Below, in pieces: positions 1-7,701 of a stretch of 18,844 bases of DNA. Source of the DNA: Fusobacteriota bacterium (GTDB taxonomy: Bacteria; Fusobacteriota; Fusobacteriia; Fusobacteriales; Fusobacteriaceae). The stretch covers positions 1 through 18,844 of the forward strand of contig JAEWEF010000039.1 in NCBI GenBank assembly GCA_023389595.1, read 5' to 3'. Each line of letters starts with the position of its first letter. Position 1 is the stretch's first letter. The position numbers were made by a program, and so were the translations under genes. The notes under the pieces are model-generated. The model worked only from the letters and a program-made list of their open reading frames with translations. It did no database searches and was not told the origin of the DNA.

Positions 1-1383
1 GTTCCTGTTCTTTCTTCTAATGTTGTTCCACAAAGTGGAAGTATTTTAGAAAATTATTGGAAACCATATGACATTAAAGATTTTAATGGACAAAAAGTTG
101 GAATTATTGGTCTTGATGTAGTTAAAAAGACTAAAGAATCTTCAAGTCCGGGAGCAGATATATTATTTACTGACGAAGTAGAAACTGCTCAAAAATATGC
201 AGACATTTTAAAAGAACAAGGCGTTAATAAAATTATATTACTTTGTCACGGTGGAGCCGAAAAAAACTTTGAAATTGCTCAAAAAGTTTCAGGAATCGAC
301 GTTATAATCACTGGAGATACTCACTATCTATTCGGTGACGAAGCGTTAAAAGATTTCGGTCTACAAGTTAAATCTGAATATCCTACTAAATTTACTTCAC
401 CTGCAGGAGAACCTGTTTACGTTGTAGAAGGTTGGGAATATTCTAAATTCTTAGGACATTTAAAAGTTCAATTTGACAAAGACGGTATAGTTACTTCTAT
501 AGAAGGACATCCTGTTATACCTTTCCACAAAGATTCTAAATTTACTAGAAAAGATAAAGACGGTAAGAAATACAGTCCTGAAGGTACTGAAAGAGAAGAA
601 ATTATAAATACTTTAAAAGCTCATCATTATTTTAAAGAAGCAGTTGCAGATGCAAAAGCTGCAGAAACTTTAGAAAAATATAAAGAAGAAAAACAAAAAC
701 TTGGTGGCCAAATAGTTGGAGTTTTAACTGGTGCTCCTATGCCTGGTGGATCAGCTAACAGAATTCCTAACACTGCAAATCCTAAGGGATCTGTAGCTAC
801 TAGATTCGTTGCTGAAACTATGTTAGAACAAATGAAACATGCTGGTAAAGCGTTAGATCTTACTATACAAAATTCTGGTGGAGTAAGAGCTGACATACAA
901 CCTGGTGAAATTTCTTTCAACGACGCTTACACTATACTTCCTTTCGGAAATACTCTATTCATTTTAGAAATGACTGGAGCAGAAGTTAAACAAGTTATAG
1001 AAGATGCTTTACAATATGCTTTAGTTGAAGGTTCAACAGGGGCTTTCCCTTACGGAGCTGGAGTTAGATATGAAGCTACTCAATATCCTAACAAAAACGG
1101 AGAAAGAGTTACTAAAATAGAAGTTCAAAATTCTAAAACTGGTGCGTGGGAAAAAGTAGATCCTGCTAAGACTTACAGAGTTGGAACAAATGCATATATA
1201 GCTTCTGGAAAAGACGGATACACTACATTTGGAAAAGTTAGTAAAGAAAGAGGCGGAGAAGATACTTATCTTCCTGACGCTGAAAGCTTAATTCAATTTA
1301 TGAAAAAACACCCTAAAATGGAAAATTACACTGATTCAAATGTTAAATTTAAATTCGATCCTAAAAACGAAATTAAAAAATAG
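1..1383 (+). CDS. 5'-nucleotidase, UshA/NadN type (5' end missing)
   Basis: The frame is open from base 1 to the TAG at 1381-1383, so 460 codons are visible and the N-terminus lies outside the window; family members are usually about 550-650 residues. The visible part holds the end of the metallophosphoesterase domain, with CHGG (codons 82-85) and GDTH (105-108) as metal-site motifs. It then holds the substrate-binding C-terminal domain, with NSGGVR (291-296) and GKDGY (403-407). The family removes phosphate from extracellular nucleotides, and some members also split NAD; it acts in the periplasm or at the cell surface. GDTH in place of the commoner GH(S/T)H, followed by a YPTKF...EPVYVVEGWEYS stretch, reminds me of NadN-like enzymes. 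That subgroup is inference. The signal sequence and the first metal ligands cannot be seen. It ends at a strong terminator and converges on a GNAT gene. Confidence 0.93.
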   Translation, partial: VPVLSSNVVPQSGSILENYWKPYDIKDFNGQKVGIIGLDVVKKTKESSSPGADILFTDEVETAQKYADILKEQGVNKIILLCHGGAEKNFEIAQKVSGIDVIITGDTHYLFGDEALKDFGLQVKSEYPTKFTSPAGEPVYVVEGWEYSKFLGHLKVQFDKDGIVTSIEGHPVIPFHKDSKFTRKDKDGKKYSPEGTEREEIINTLKAHHYFKEAVADAKAAETLEKYKEEKQKLGGQIVGVLTGAPMPGGSANRIPNTANPKGSVATRFVAETMLEQMKHAGKALDLTIQNSGGVRADIQPGEISFNDAYTILPFGNTLFILEMTGAEVKQVIEDALQYALVEGSTGAFPYGAGVRYEATQYPNKNGERVTKIEVQNSKTGAWEKVDPAKTYRVGTNAYIASGKDGYTTFGKVSKERGGEDTYLPDAESLIQFMKKHPKMENYTDSNVKFKFDPKNEIKK

Positions 1384-1396
1384 TTAAAAATCAAAT

Positions 1397-1426
1397 AAAA
1401 AAACGGCGTAATCTTACGCCGTTTTT
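1397..1426. terminator. Bidirectional intrinsic terminator
   Basis: A 12-bp stem (1399-1410 with 1415-1426, GC core ACGGCGTA/TACGCCGT) has a 4-base loop. It is flanked by A-runs on the left and T-runs on the right (1422-1426 and 1431-1437). It can end transcription of the nucleotidase gene on the plus strand and of the convergent acetyltransferase gene on the minus strand. Its right arm overlaps the TAA stop of the minus-strand gene at 1425-1427. Confidence 0.88.
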
Positions 1427-1871
1427 ATATTTTTTTTATCATCAAATATCTATCTATTCCTTCACCATACTCATCTTTTTGAAATTCAACAGTTTCGTAT
1501 CCAAATTTTTTATACATTTCAATAGCTATATTATTTTTAGGATCTACTGTAAGAGAAATTTTCTCTATGCCAGTTTTTTTAAGTACATCTTCGGTATATT
1601 TCATTATTTTGGTAGCATAGCCCTTATGTCTTTTATTTTTTATGGTCGATATACCGTATAGAAAAACGGAATTTTCATCAAAATATCTCATATATTCAAC
1701 TATGGAAATAACTTCATTTTCTTCTACTAAAATATAAACAAGACCGTATCTGATTAGAGCTTTTATTATCCACAAGTCGACATTACCGTTTCCTTCAAAA
1801 GCCTGTTCTTCCAATTCGATGATTTTTGACAAAAGAGGCTCTTTCGCTTCTTTTATTCTGACAATTTCCAT
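1425..1871 (-). CDS. GNAT-family N-acetyltransferase
   Basis: A 148-residue protein with the GNAT fold's acetyl-CoA signature RHKGYATKIM, which fits R-x-x-G-x-A, followed by LTVDPKNNIAIEMYKKFGYE. The latter is the typical beta5-alpha4 segment of RimI-like acetyltransferases. The acceptor substrate cannot be told from the sequence. An ATG four codons upstream (1883) overlaps the truA stop as TAATG. I prefer the ATG at 1871 because GGAGG (1877-1881) lies just upstream of it, while the 1883 start has no Shine-Dalgarno sequence. The gene directly follows truA and is probably co-transcribed and translationally coupled with it. Both lie upstream of the shared terminator at 1397-1426. The family is secure; the start is likely, not certain. 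Confidence 0.88.
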   Translation of the reverse strand: MEIVRIKEAKEPLLSKIIELEEQAFEGNGNVDLWIIKALIRYGLVYILVEENEVISIVEYMRYFDENSVFLYGISTIKNKRHKGYATKIMKYTEDVLKKTGIEKISLTVDPKNNIAIEMYKKFGYETVEFQKDEYGEGIDRYLMIKKI

Positions 1872-1882
1872 TCCTACCTCCA

Positions 1883-2614
1883 TTAATATTCTATCTTAGA
1901 TAAAAATAGACCCTGTGGTTCTGCCAAAGTTTTTTTGTAGTCTCTATCAAAATTATTTAACATTTCTATCATAGTATTTTTATCCGCTCTTTCAAAATAG
2001 ATATCAAGTGCAGTTCCCACTATTATTCTGACCTGCGATCTTAAAAATGAAGGTGCAGAAATTTTTATTTTTATTTCTTTTTCTGAAACTTGTAAAACAT
2101 CCACCTCATATATTTCTCTTGTCGTATTTTTTTTTACATCTTCAGCAATTTTAAAATTTTTAAAATTGTGTACCCCCTCCACAACTTTTAAAATTTGTTT
2201 GAGTTTTTCTGAATCTATTTCTTGCTTGACAATTAAATTATATCTTGACTTAAAAGGGCTTTCATCCCAGCTAATATGGTATTCATACTCCCTTTTTTTT
2301 GCGTCAAATCTTGAATGAAATTTTTTGTCGACTATCGCTACATCCACTACTCTTATATCGTTCGGAAGCCCTCTGTTTAATATATACTTCCACTTTTTGG
2401 CATCTATATTTAAATGTGTATGAAAATTTGAAACTTGACATAGAGCATGTACACCTCTATCGGTACGACCCGCCGTTATCAAATTTATTTTTTCTTTGGT
2501 AATTATTTCAATAATTTTTACAATTTCACTCTCTATCGTTCTATTTCGGAACTGTTTTTGCATTCCGAAGTAATTTCCACCATCATATTGGTACACTATT
2601 TTTATATTGTTCAT
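1883..2614 (-). CDS. truA: tRNA pseudouridine(38-40) synthase TruA
   Basis: A 243-residue protein, normal for TruA, which isomerises uridine to pseudouridine at positions 38-40 of the tRNA anticodon arm in the cytoplasm. The catalytic block AGRTDRGVHA contains the nucleophilic Asp (D52). FHSRFDAKKREYEY and the C-terminal SFLRSQVRIIVG and AEPQGLFLSKIEY segments match conserved TruA blocks. The N-terminal block reads YFGMQKQ where many TruA proteins have a tryptophan (FxGWQ), a modest divergence. The ATG at 2614 is preceded by GTGGAG at 8-base spacing. It is the first gene of a two-gene unit with the GNAT gene and is transcribed away from the lipoprotein gene. It may share the short promoter region at 2636-2676 with that gene. 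Confidence 0.96.
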   Translation of the reverse strand: MNNIKIVYQYDGGNYFGMQKQFRNRTIESEIVKIIEIITKEKINLITAGRTDRGVHALCQVSNFHTHLNIDAKKWKYILNRGLPNDIRVVDVAIVDKKFHSRFDAKKREYEYHISWDESPFKSRYNLIVKQEIDSEKLKQILKVVEGVHNFKNFKIAEDVKKNTTREIYEVDVLQVSEKEIKIKISAPSFLRSQVRIIVGTALDIYFERADKNTMIEMLNNFDRDYKKTLAEPQGLFLSKIEY

Positions 2615-2635
2615 TTTAAAAACTCCACTGTACTA

Positions 2636-2664
2636 TTTACAAATTTTAAATTATGTGTTAAGAT
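2636..2664 (+). promoter_or_regulatory. Sigma-70-type promoter of the lipoprotein gene
   Basis: TTTACA (2636-2641) and TAAGAT (2659-2664) are separated by exactly 17 bases and lie 35 bases upstream of the lipoprotein ATG at 2699. Each hexamer has one mismatch to consensus. Transcription would start near 2671, giving a very short leader with AGGAGG at 2686-2691. Confidence 0.6.
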
Positions 2665-2676
2665 TAGCATATACAA
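2648..2676 (-). promoter_or_regulatory. Possible promoter of truA, overlapping the divergent one
   Basis: On the minus strand TTGTAT (2671-2676) and TAATTT (2648-2653) are 17 bases apart and point toward truA. The match is fair, and in a region this AT-rich it could arise by chance. If real, it physically overlaps the plus-strand promoter, so the two could not be occupied at the same time. Confidence 0.3.
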
Positions 2677-2698
2677 AAAAAATTTAGGAGGAATATAT

Positions 2699-3346
2699 AT
2701 GAAAAAAATATTAACTACTTTATTACTTACTGCTACATTGATTTCTTGTGGTGATAAGAAATTTGAAATTCAAAAAACTGAATTAAACAAATCTAATGAA
2801 AACTTTGAAGTTGCTGCAACATACCCTACAGTTAAAGGAGAAGTTTCAGAAAATGTTAGTAGAGCTTTTTCTGACATAGAATCTTCTATTAAACAATATG
2901 CTCAAATGTTAGAAACTGAATCTTCAAATATTACACCTACTGCTCCTTACACTATGAAAACTAACTACGAAGTGTTTGAAAACAAAAATCTTGGAGTAAC
3001 TTCTGTTCTTATAGACGCTTCTTTGTATACAGGTGGAGCACATGCAGAACCAACTAAAGTCGCAGTTAATATAGATAACAAAACTAAAGACGAATACAAA
3101 TTAGACAATGTTATCAGTGCAGAAAAAAAACAAGCCATACTTGATAAAATTAATGCTGCTATAGATAATAAACAAAAATTTGACGGTTCTACATTTGATA
3201 CTTTCGGTATGCACGTAGACGATTTCTCATCACTTAATTTTTACTTTAAAGATGATAAGGCTATAGCTTTCTTCGATCCAGCAGTAATTGCTCCTCATTC
3301 AGAAGGATTCATAGAATTTGCTTTTAACGCTGACGAATTAAAATAG
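2699..3346 (+). CDS. Lipoprotein with RsiV/PdaC-like DUF4163-DUF3298 domains
   Basis: A 215-residue protein starting at the ATG at 2699, with AGGAGG just upstream. The frame is open further 5' (to 2447), but that part has no ribosome site and overlaps truA on the other strand. Residues 1-17 form a lipoprotein signal peptide: KK, a hydrophobic stretch, then lipobox LISC with the lipidated Cys at 17. The mature part has an N-terminal region resembling DUF4163 (around AATYPTVKGEVSENVSRAF). A DUF3298-like C-terminal half contains YTGGAHAEPT, LDNVIS and FDPAVIAPHSEGFIEF. In Bacillus RsiV this fold binds lysozyme, and in PdaC a related N-terminal domain precedes a deacetylase. Here there is no transmembrane or anti-sigma part and no enzyme domain, so the role is unknown; binding of a cell-wall ligand or lysozyme is inference. 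A single-gene unit with its own promoter and terminator. Confidence 0.88.
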   Translation: MKKILTTLLLTATLISCGDKKFEIQKTELNKSNENFEVAATYPTVKGEVSENVSRAFSDIESSIKQYAQMLETESSNITPTAPYTMKTNYEVFENKNLGVTSVLIDASLYTGGAHAEPTKVAVNIDNKTKDEYKLDNVISAEKKQAILDKINAAIDNKQKFDGSTFDTFGMHVDDFSSLNFYFKDDKAIAFFDPAVIAPHSEGFIEFAFNADELK

Positions 3347-3359
3347 TTTATATATTAAG

Positions 3360-3388
3360 AGAATCTAGTTAAACTAGATTCTTTTTTT
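3360..3388 (+). terminator. Intrinsic terminator of the lipoprotein gene
   Basis: A 9-bp stem AGAATCTAG/CTAGATTCT (3360-3368 with 3374-3382), a 5-base loop and seven Ts (3382-3388). It is clear for the plus strand. In the minus direction the same hairpin follows the DHH gene but lacks a T-run, so termination there is doubtful. The T-run overlaps the DHH stop codon at 3387-3389. Confidence 0.85.
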
Positions 3389-4457
3389 ATTTGTATTCTA
3401 TTAATTTTAGTGCATCTTCAAACACACGCGTCATATCCATTTTAATTTTATCTTTACTAAAGATTCTACAACCTGAAGCATTTTTATGGCCACCGCCATC
3501 AAAACATAAAAATCTACCAAGTTTACTTGCTATATCACTTACATCTGCATCTCCCTTGCTTCTAAGTGAAACATTGCCAAGATAACTCAAAAATGCAACT
3601 ATATCGTAATTATTATTTTTTTCTTCAAGTATCATATCAGAAATTATAGAATAATAATTCATATCTACGCCGTATATAACAGCCATTTTATATTTTTTAA
3701 ATGTTACTTCGTGTATAGATCTTTTAGCAAAATTGTAAATACCATTTATTTTCAATTTGTATGCATCGTTTAATTTATAGAAATAATCGAAAACTATTTT
3801 ATTAAAATCTTTTTCATTTAAATTTTTCTCTAAAAAATCAAAAAAAGGTACAGATCCAAGAATTTTTTCTGCAGCATTGATAGAAAATGCCATTTCTTTC
3901 AAAAGTTTATCCTCGCCATCATTTTTTAAATTCTTCCAAGTAAATATATCCCAACAAGATGTAGCCACACTAAGCGTTTTTAACTTTTCATGTAAATTTT
4001 TAAATTCTTCTTTATAATTAAATTTTTCAAAATAATCTAAAGCAAGATATGCAGCACTTTTCTTATCACTCCAAACAAATTCTATATTTTTACAAATTTC
4101 TTCGTTCTCATATAAATGAGGCTGATTTGTTAAATGGTGATCTATATTAATAATTTTTGTGTAGTTAAGATAACGCATTTTTAACCACGAACAGCTAGGT
4201 ATGGATCTATCTAAAATATATAATTTATCTCTCGAACTTAAACTAGTGTAATTGGATATATATTCCAAAGTTTTTTCTGTAACTTCATGTGAAACATCCA
4301 TACTGCACATTACCAAAAAATTTTTTACGCCGTTTAAACTTTCAAAAGCTTTTACGACTAGGGCTGCAACTAATCCATCTGCATCTCCGTGAGTGAGTAT
4401 TACTACCTTTGGTGAGTTAGATTTTTCAGATATGCTATCAAATAAAATATCAGCCAT
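3387..4457 (-). CDS. DHH-superfamily phosphoesterase (NrnA/NrnB-like)
   Basis: A 356-residue cytoplasmic protein with the full DHH metal-site set. THGDADG is at 22-28 (D25, D27), LDRS at 82-85 (D83) and the DHH triad at 106-108 (in NIDHH). A C-terminal DHHA1 domain carries GGGHKNASG at 321-329. This arrangement fits manganese-dependent nano-RNases or cyclic-dinucleotide/pAp phosphatases that degrade 2-5-mers. The opening motif THGDADG is more like NrnB-type and archaeal RecJ-like proteins than classic NrnA. The exact substrate is inference. The ATG at 4457 has GGAG at 7-base spacing and starts 12 bases after the TGA of the OatA-like gene, suggesting co-transcription. No GGDEF or CBS regulatory domain is present. 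Confidence 0.9.
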   Translation of the reverse strand: MADILFDSISEKSNSPKVVILTHGDADGLVAALVVKAFESLNGVKNFLVMCSMDVSHEVTEKTLEYISNYTSLSSRDKLYILDRSIPSCSWLKMRYLNYTKIINIDHHLTNQPHLYENEEICKNIEFVWSDKKSAAYLALDYFEKFNYKEEFKNLHEKLKTLSVATSCWDIFTWKNLKNDGEDKLLKEMAFSINAAEKILGSVPFFDFLEKNLNEKDFNKIVFDYFYKLNDAYKLKINGIYNFAKRSIHEVTFKKYKMAVIYGVDMNYYSIISDMILEEKNNNYDIVAFLSYLGNVSLRSKGDADVSDIASKLGRFLCFDGGGHKNASGCRIFSKDKIKMDMTRVFEDALKLIEYK

Positions 4458-4469
4458 ATTTCAACTCCA

Positions 4470-6437
4470 TCATTTTATATTTTCATTTATTAAAGAGATA
4501 TAGGCCTTAACTCCCTCAGGTTTCAAATGTGTTGCATCGTTATAAAATAATTCCCTCTTGCCTTTGGCTCTCTTATACCAATCAATAATTTTTACATTAG
4601 AATATTCTTTTGCCCATTCATTTATACTGCTATTAACAGATTTTTCCCAGTGCTTAGGAACGACACAGTTTATAAAATACACTTTTCTATTTTTAAGTAT
4701 TGCAAGCGTGTCATCAAAAGCTTTTTTATTTATTACTCCGTTAGTTCCCAAGTGAATGATTACAATATCTTTTAAATGTCCTTGTTTTTCTAAACTTTTT
4801 AATAAATCTGGTAGAACAACGAATTGTCTTGATACTTTTGCATCTACATACGATCCTGCAAAATCTTTTTTAAGTTGATTTTCCGCCATTTTCATAACGG
4901 AATCTCCTATAAAAGTTATAGCTCCACTTTTATGAGCGTCTATTACCGGCTTCTGCTCAGTTTTTTTCTCCTCTTTTTTTTCTTTTTTATCAAGCCGTTC
5001 TACATTTTCATTTTTTTCTTTCTGCTCAACTTTTTCAATCTTTTTTTCCGTCCTATCTTCTTTCGGAATTTCTACATTTTCTTCAACTGTTTTTTCATCT
5101 TCTAAAAATCTTTGTTCAAGCAAATCTATTTCATCCAAATTTTCAAAATCGTAGCTTACATTTTCATCTTCTGTAATTTCCAAACTATCATCCGTAGTTT
5201 TTTCTGCTTCAATATTTTCTGATTCTTCTGTGTAATCGTCATCTTCTATAGGAATTTCTCCAATATTTACAGCATTTTTATGTTTAGCTAAAAATTTGTC
5301 GTCCAATCCTATTATTTCTTCAAGTTTTTCAACTTCGGTAGCTCTAACTATAGGCGAATTAAAAATCGTTAAAATGTACGCGATTAAAAGTACTATTATT
5401 TTTTTCAGTTGCATAGAGTTGCTTCCTTTCTCAAAAATGTAATAAAATATTTCTGCTAGCACAATCAAAACTATAATCTGTATAGAAACTGATATAGAAT
5501 AATCGATGTCTGACCATTTAAAATATTCTCTGGCAAAAATCATAATAGGATATTGTAGAAGATAGTAAGCGTAACTGTGTTTTCCTATTACAGATATTTT
5601 TTTTAGTAAGAAATTATCACAGACTACATTTAATTTTTTCACTTCTACTAAAAATATAGAAATAAAAATACTTATTAAAAATATTCCTCCCATATAGTTA
5701 AATGCTGACTTATAATCGAAATAAAATGAACACGCAAAAAATACGATAGTCATAAGTGCCATCATTATATAAGAAAATAGCTTATTATTTATAAGTTTAT
5801 TATATGGTATATAGTAGCATAACGCTCCTATCAACAAACTTTGTATTCTTGTTTCCGTAGCGTAATATAAATATGTGTAATCTGCTGTCGTTTTCAATTT
5901 ATATACCATAGTTGCCTGAGACAATAAAATTAAAATTGTCAAAACTATCAATTTAATTTTTTTTGAATTTTCTTTTGATCTATTACAGATATAGATAATA
6001 AGCGGAAAAAATACATAGAATTGTATTTCTATTGCCAATGCCCAAGTATGTTTAAAAAGCATATCTGAACTGTAATTATCGAAATATGAAATACCATTTA
6101 CTATTTGATGTATGTTACTCACTCCAAGCATTGTAGATACTGATGTGGAAACGAGATTTGGTGTTAAATGCCCGTTTACGAAAATATAGATAAGAAGCGA
6201 CAACAAAATTGTTGCCATCATTGGTGGATATATTTTTTTCACCCTGTTAAATAAAAAATCTCTGTATCTAGCTTCTCTCGTTTCTAAACTTTCCGTTATC
6301 AAATATCCGCTCAACACAAAAAAAATCAAAACACCGTAGTACGTCGCCTTGTAATCATACAAATGAAATATAGTAACAAGTATCAATCCTGTTAAACGCA
6401 TCAAATCAATAATGACACTTCTATTTTTCTGTTCCAT
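4470..6437 (-). CDS. OatA-like O-acetyltransferase: membrane acyltransferase-3 plus SGNH domain
   Basis: A 655-residue protein in three parts. Residues 1-365 form an acyltransferase-3 membrane domain of about ten or eleven helices, with H25, FNRVKKIYPP (63-72) and HTWALAIEIQFYVFFP (130-145). Residues 367-505 are a hydrophilic linker, first rich in Asp/Glu, then in Lys/Glu, likely extended or coiled. Residues 506-655 form an SGNH esterase-fold domain with GDSVM (catalytic S513), HLGTNG (N566) and DATHLKPEG (D634, H637). In OatA the membrane domain passes acetyl groups outward and the SGNH domain places them on the C6 hydroxyl of peptidoglycan MurNAc, giving lysozyme resistance. The motifs GDSVM, LGTNG and D-x-x-HLxPEG fit OatA best. 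LPS or another glycan as acceptor is possible. The start at 6437 has only a weak GGGGGA about 13 bases upstream. It sits between malK and the DHH gene, 78 bases after malK with no terminator. Confidence 0.9.
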   Translation of the reverse strand: MEQKNRSVIIDLMRLTGLILVTIFHLYDYKATYYGVLIFFVLSGYLITESLETREARYRDFLFNRVKKIYPPMMATILLSLLIYIFVNGHLTPNLVSTSVSTMLGVSNIHQIVNGISYFDNYSSDMLFKHTWALAIEIQFYVFFPLIIYICNRSKENSKKIKLIVLTILILLSQATMVYKLKTTADYTYLYYATETRIQSLLIGALCYYIPYNKLINNKLFSYIMMALMTIVFFACSFYFDYKSAFNYMGGIFLISIFISIFLVEVKKLNVVCDNFLLKKISVIGKHSYAYYLLQYPIMIFAREYFKWSDIDYSISVSIQIIVLIVLAEIFYYIFEKGSNSMQLKKIIVLLIAYILTIFNSPIVRATEVEKLEEIIGLDDKFLAKHKNAVNIGEIPIEDDDYTEESENIEAEKTTDDSLEITEDENVSYDFENLDEIDLLEQRFLEDEKTVEENVEIPKEDRTEKKIEKVEQKEKNENVERLDKKEKKEEKKTEQKPVIDAHKSGAITFIGDSVMKMAENQLKKDFAGSYVDAKVSRQFVVLPDLLKSLEKQGHLKDIVIIHLGTNGVINKKAFDDTLAILKNRKVYFINCVVPKHWEKSVNSSINEWAKEYSNVKIIDWYKRAKGKRELFYNDATHLKPEGVKAYISLINENIK

Positions 6438-6515
6438 TTAAGTTAAATTTCCCCCAAAAAAAATTTATGTTTACTTTTAATTATATAATATTTTATAATA
6501 TTTTCATAGTTTTTT

Positions 6516-7580
6516 TTAGTTTATTCTATTTCCGCTTGTGGCATCAAAAATCAAAATGTTTTCTTCATAAAAATCAAAGTTATCGAAGTCTTCATTTATT
6601 TTTTCTTTTTTGTCAGTTGTAACCGCTATCTCTAAATCTTCAACACTGCCATACACATAACTTTTGTCCAAATAAACTCTGTTATTTATATCTATTTTTA
6701 ACGGGCCGTTCTCACTTTTAAATATATATTCCGGTCTTATTCCCAGAACTATATTTTTTTCTAAAATATTTTCTAAATTTATATTTTTAAGTTCTTTTTT
6801 AAAATATTTACTCATAAAAAAATATTTTCCATCTTTTTTTTCTATTTTACCATCTATCAAGTTGATTTTTAAACTTCCAATAAATTCTGCCACGAAAATA
6901 TTTACAGGATTTTCGTATATATCCACTCTATCTCCTATCTGTTGTATCAATCCGTCACGCATAACGATAATTTTATCAGCTATCGTCATTGCCTCAGATT
7001 GATCGTGAGTTACATAGATGAAAGGAACTTTCAATTCTCTATGCAGCTTCATTATTTCTTTAAGCATTCTATTTTTAATTTCGTTATCAAGATTCGACAT
7101 CGGTTCATCCATCAAAAATACTTCAGGTTTCCTTACCATAGCTCTACCTATTGCAACTCTCTGTTTCTGTCCACCAGAAAGTTGACTCGGATATCTGTTT
7201 TTAAATTCTTCAAGATTTAAAATTTTTATCGTTTCATTTACAGTTGCTTTAATAACGCTTCTATCAACTTTTTTCATTTTTAAAGGAAAAGCAATATTTT
7301 CGTATACCGTCATATGCGGATAAAGTGCATAGTTTTGGAATACCATTGCAACATTTCTTTTATTTGGCTCCATATCATTTACAAGCTTATCGTTTATAAA
7401 AATTTTTCCATCAGTAATTTTTTCTAGTCCAGCAATTAATCTAAGTAAGGTAGTTTTACCACACCCCGACGGTCCTAAAATTACAACGATCTCATTGGTT
7501 TCTATCTCAAGGTTAAAATTTTTTAAAATTTCTCTTTCGTCGTATCCATAACTTAAATTTTCTATTTTTATTGATGACAT
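6516..7580 (-). CDS. Carbohydrate-type ABC transporter ATPase (MalK/UgpC/MsmK family)
   Basis: A 354-residue ATPase with all ABC motifs: Walker A GPSGCGKT (36-43), Q82 in VFQNYALYPHM, signature LSGGQ (134-138), Walker B VFLMDE (154-159), D-loop SNLD and switch His H192 in THDQSEA. A C-terminal TOBE/MOBE-like region follows residue 235 and contains LGIRPEYIF, the mark of the CUT1 (MalK/UgpC) group that powers import of oligosaccharides or glycerol-3-phosphate. The length is slightly short of the usual 365-375, and the C-terminal part is the most divergent. No permease or binding protein gene is adjacent, so it may serve one or several distant transporters, as MsmK/MsiK do. The ATG at 7580 is preceded by GAGAGG. 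It is probably the first gene of a unit with the OatA-like and DHH genes. Confidence 0.93.
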   Translation of the reverse strand: MSSIKIENLSYGYDEREILKNFNLEIETNEIVVILGPSGCGKTTLLRLIAGLEKITDGKIFINDKLVNDMEPNKRNVAMVFQNYALYPHMTVYENIAFPLKMKKVDRSVIKATVNETIKILNLEEFKNRYPSQLSGGQKQRVAIGRAMVRKPEVFLMDEPMSNLDNEIKNRMLKEIMKLHRELKVPFIYVTHDQSEAMTIADKIIVMRDGLIQQIGDRVDIYENPVNIFVAEFIGSLKINLIDGKIEKKDGKYFFMSKYFKKELKNINLENILEKNIVLGIRPEYIFKSENGPLKIDINNRVYLDKSYVYGSVEDLEIAVTTDKKEKINEDFDNFDFYEENILIFDATSGNRIN

Positions 7581-7609
7581 AAATACCTCTCATAAAATTT
7601 TATACCTAT

Positions 7610-7638
7610 ATAAAATCATATTTTCTCTTTTTTTTCAA
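7610..7638 (-). promoter_or_regulatory. Possible malK promoter
   Basis: On the minus strand TTGAAA (7633-7638) and TTTTAT (7610-7615) are 17 bases apart, 30 bases upstream of the malK ATG. The surrounding DNA is nearly all A and T, so the match is only suggestive. A promoter downstream of the terminator at 7672-7701 would be needed for malK expression unless that terminator is read through. Confidence 0.3.
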
Positions 7639-7671
7639 CAACAAAAAAGATTTTAAATTTTTAGTTATCAT

Positions 7672-7701
7672 AAAAAAATAGGTAACAACTCGTTTCTACC
7701 T
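7672..7701 (-). terminator. Intrinsic terminator upstream of malK
   Basis: In the minus direction the 22-base segment 7701-7680 begins AGGTAGAAAC and ends GTTACCT. AGGT pairs with ACCT and AAC pairs with GTT around a 5-base loop, leaving a small bulge. Seven Ts (7678-7672) follow after one base. It has no gene directly before it, so it must end either a small RNA or a malK leader transcript. Confidence 0.55.

Noticed and set aside
627..920. Minus-strand open frame inside the nucleotidase gene
   Set aside because: It lies entirely opposite a well-conserved coding region and encodes no recognisable protein.
2447..2698. N-terminal extension of the lipoprotein frame
   Set aside because: It overlaps truA, has no ribosome binding site, and would bury the lipoprotein signal peptide 84 residues in. 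The ATG at 2699 has AGGAGG and a promoter in front of it.
4875..5105. Plus-strand frame encoding a phenylalanine-rich peptide
   Set aside because: It is the complement of the lysine/glutamate-rich linker of the OatA-like gene; the Phe runs are the mirror of Lys and Glu codons.
6438..6515. Promoter for the OatA-like gene in the malK-oatA gap
   Set aside because: A TATAAT-like box is present on the minus strand, but the sequence is nearly all A and T, and no -35 box or extended -10 supports it.
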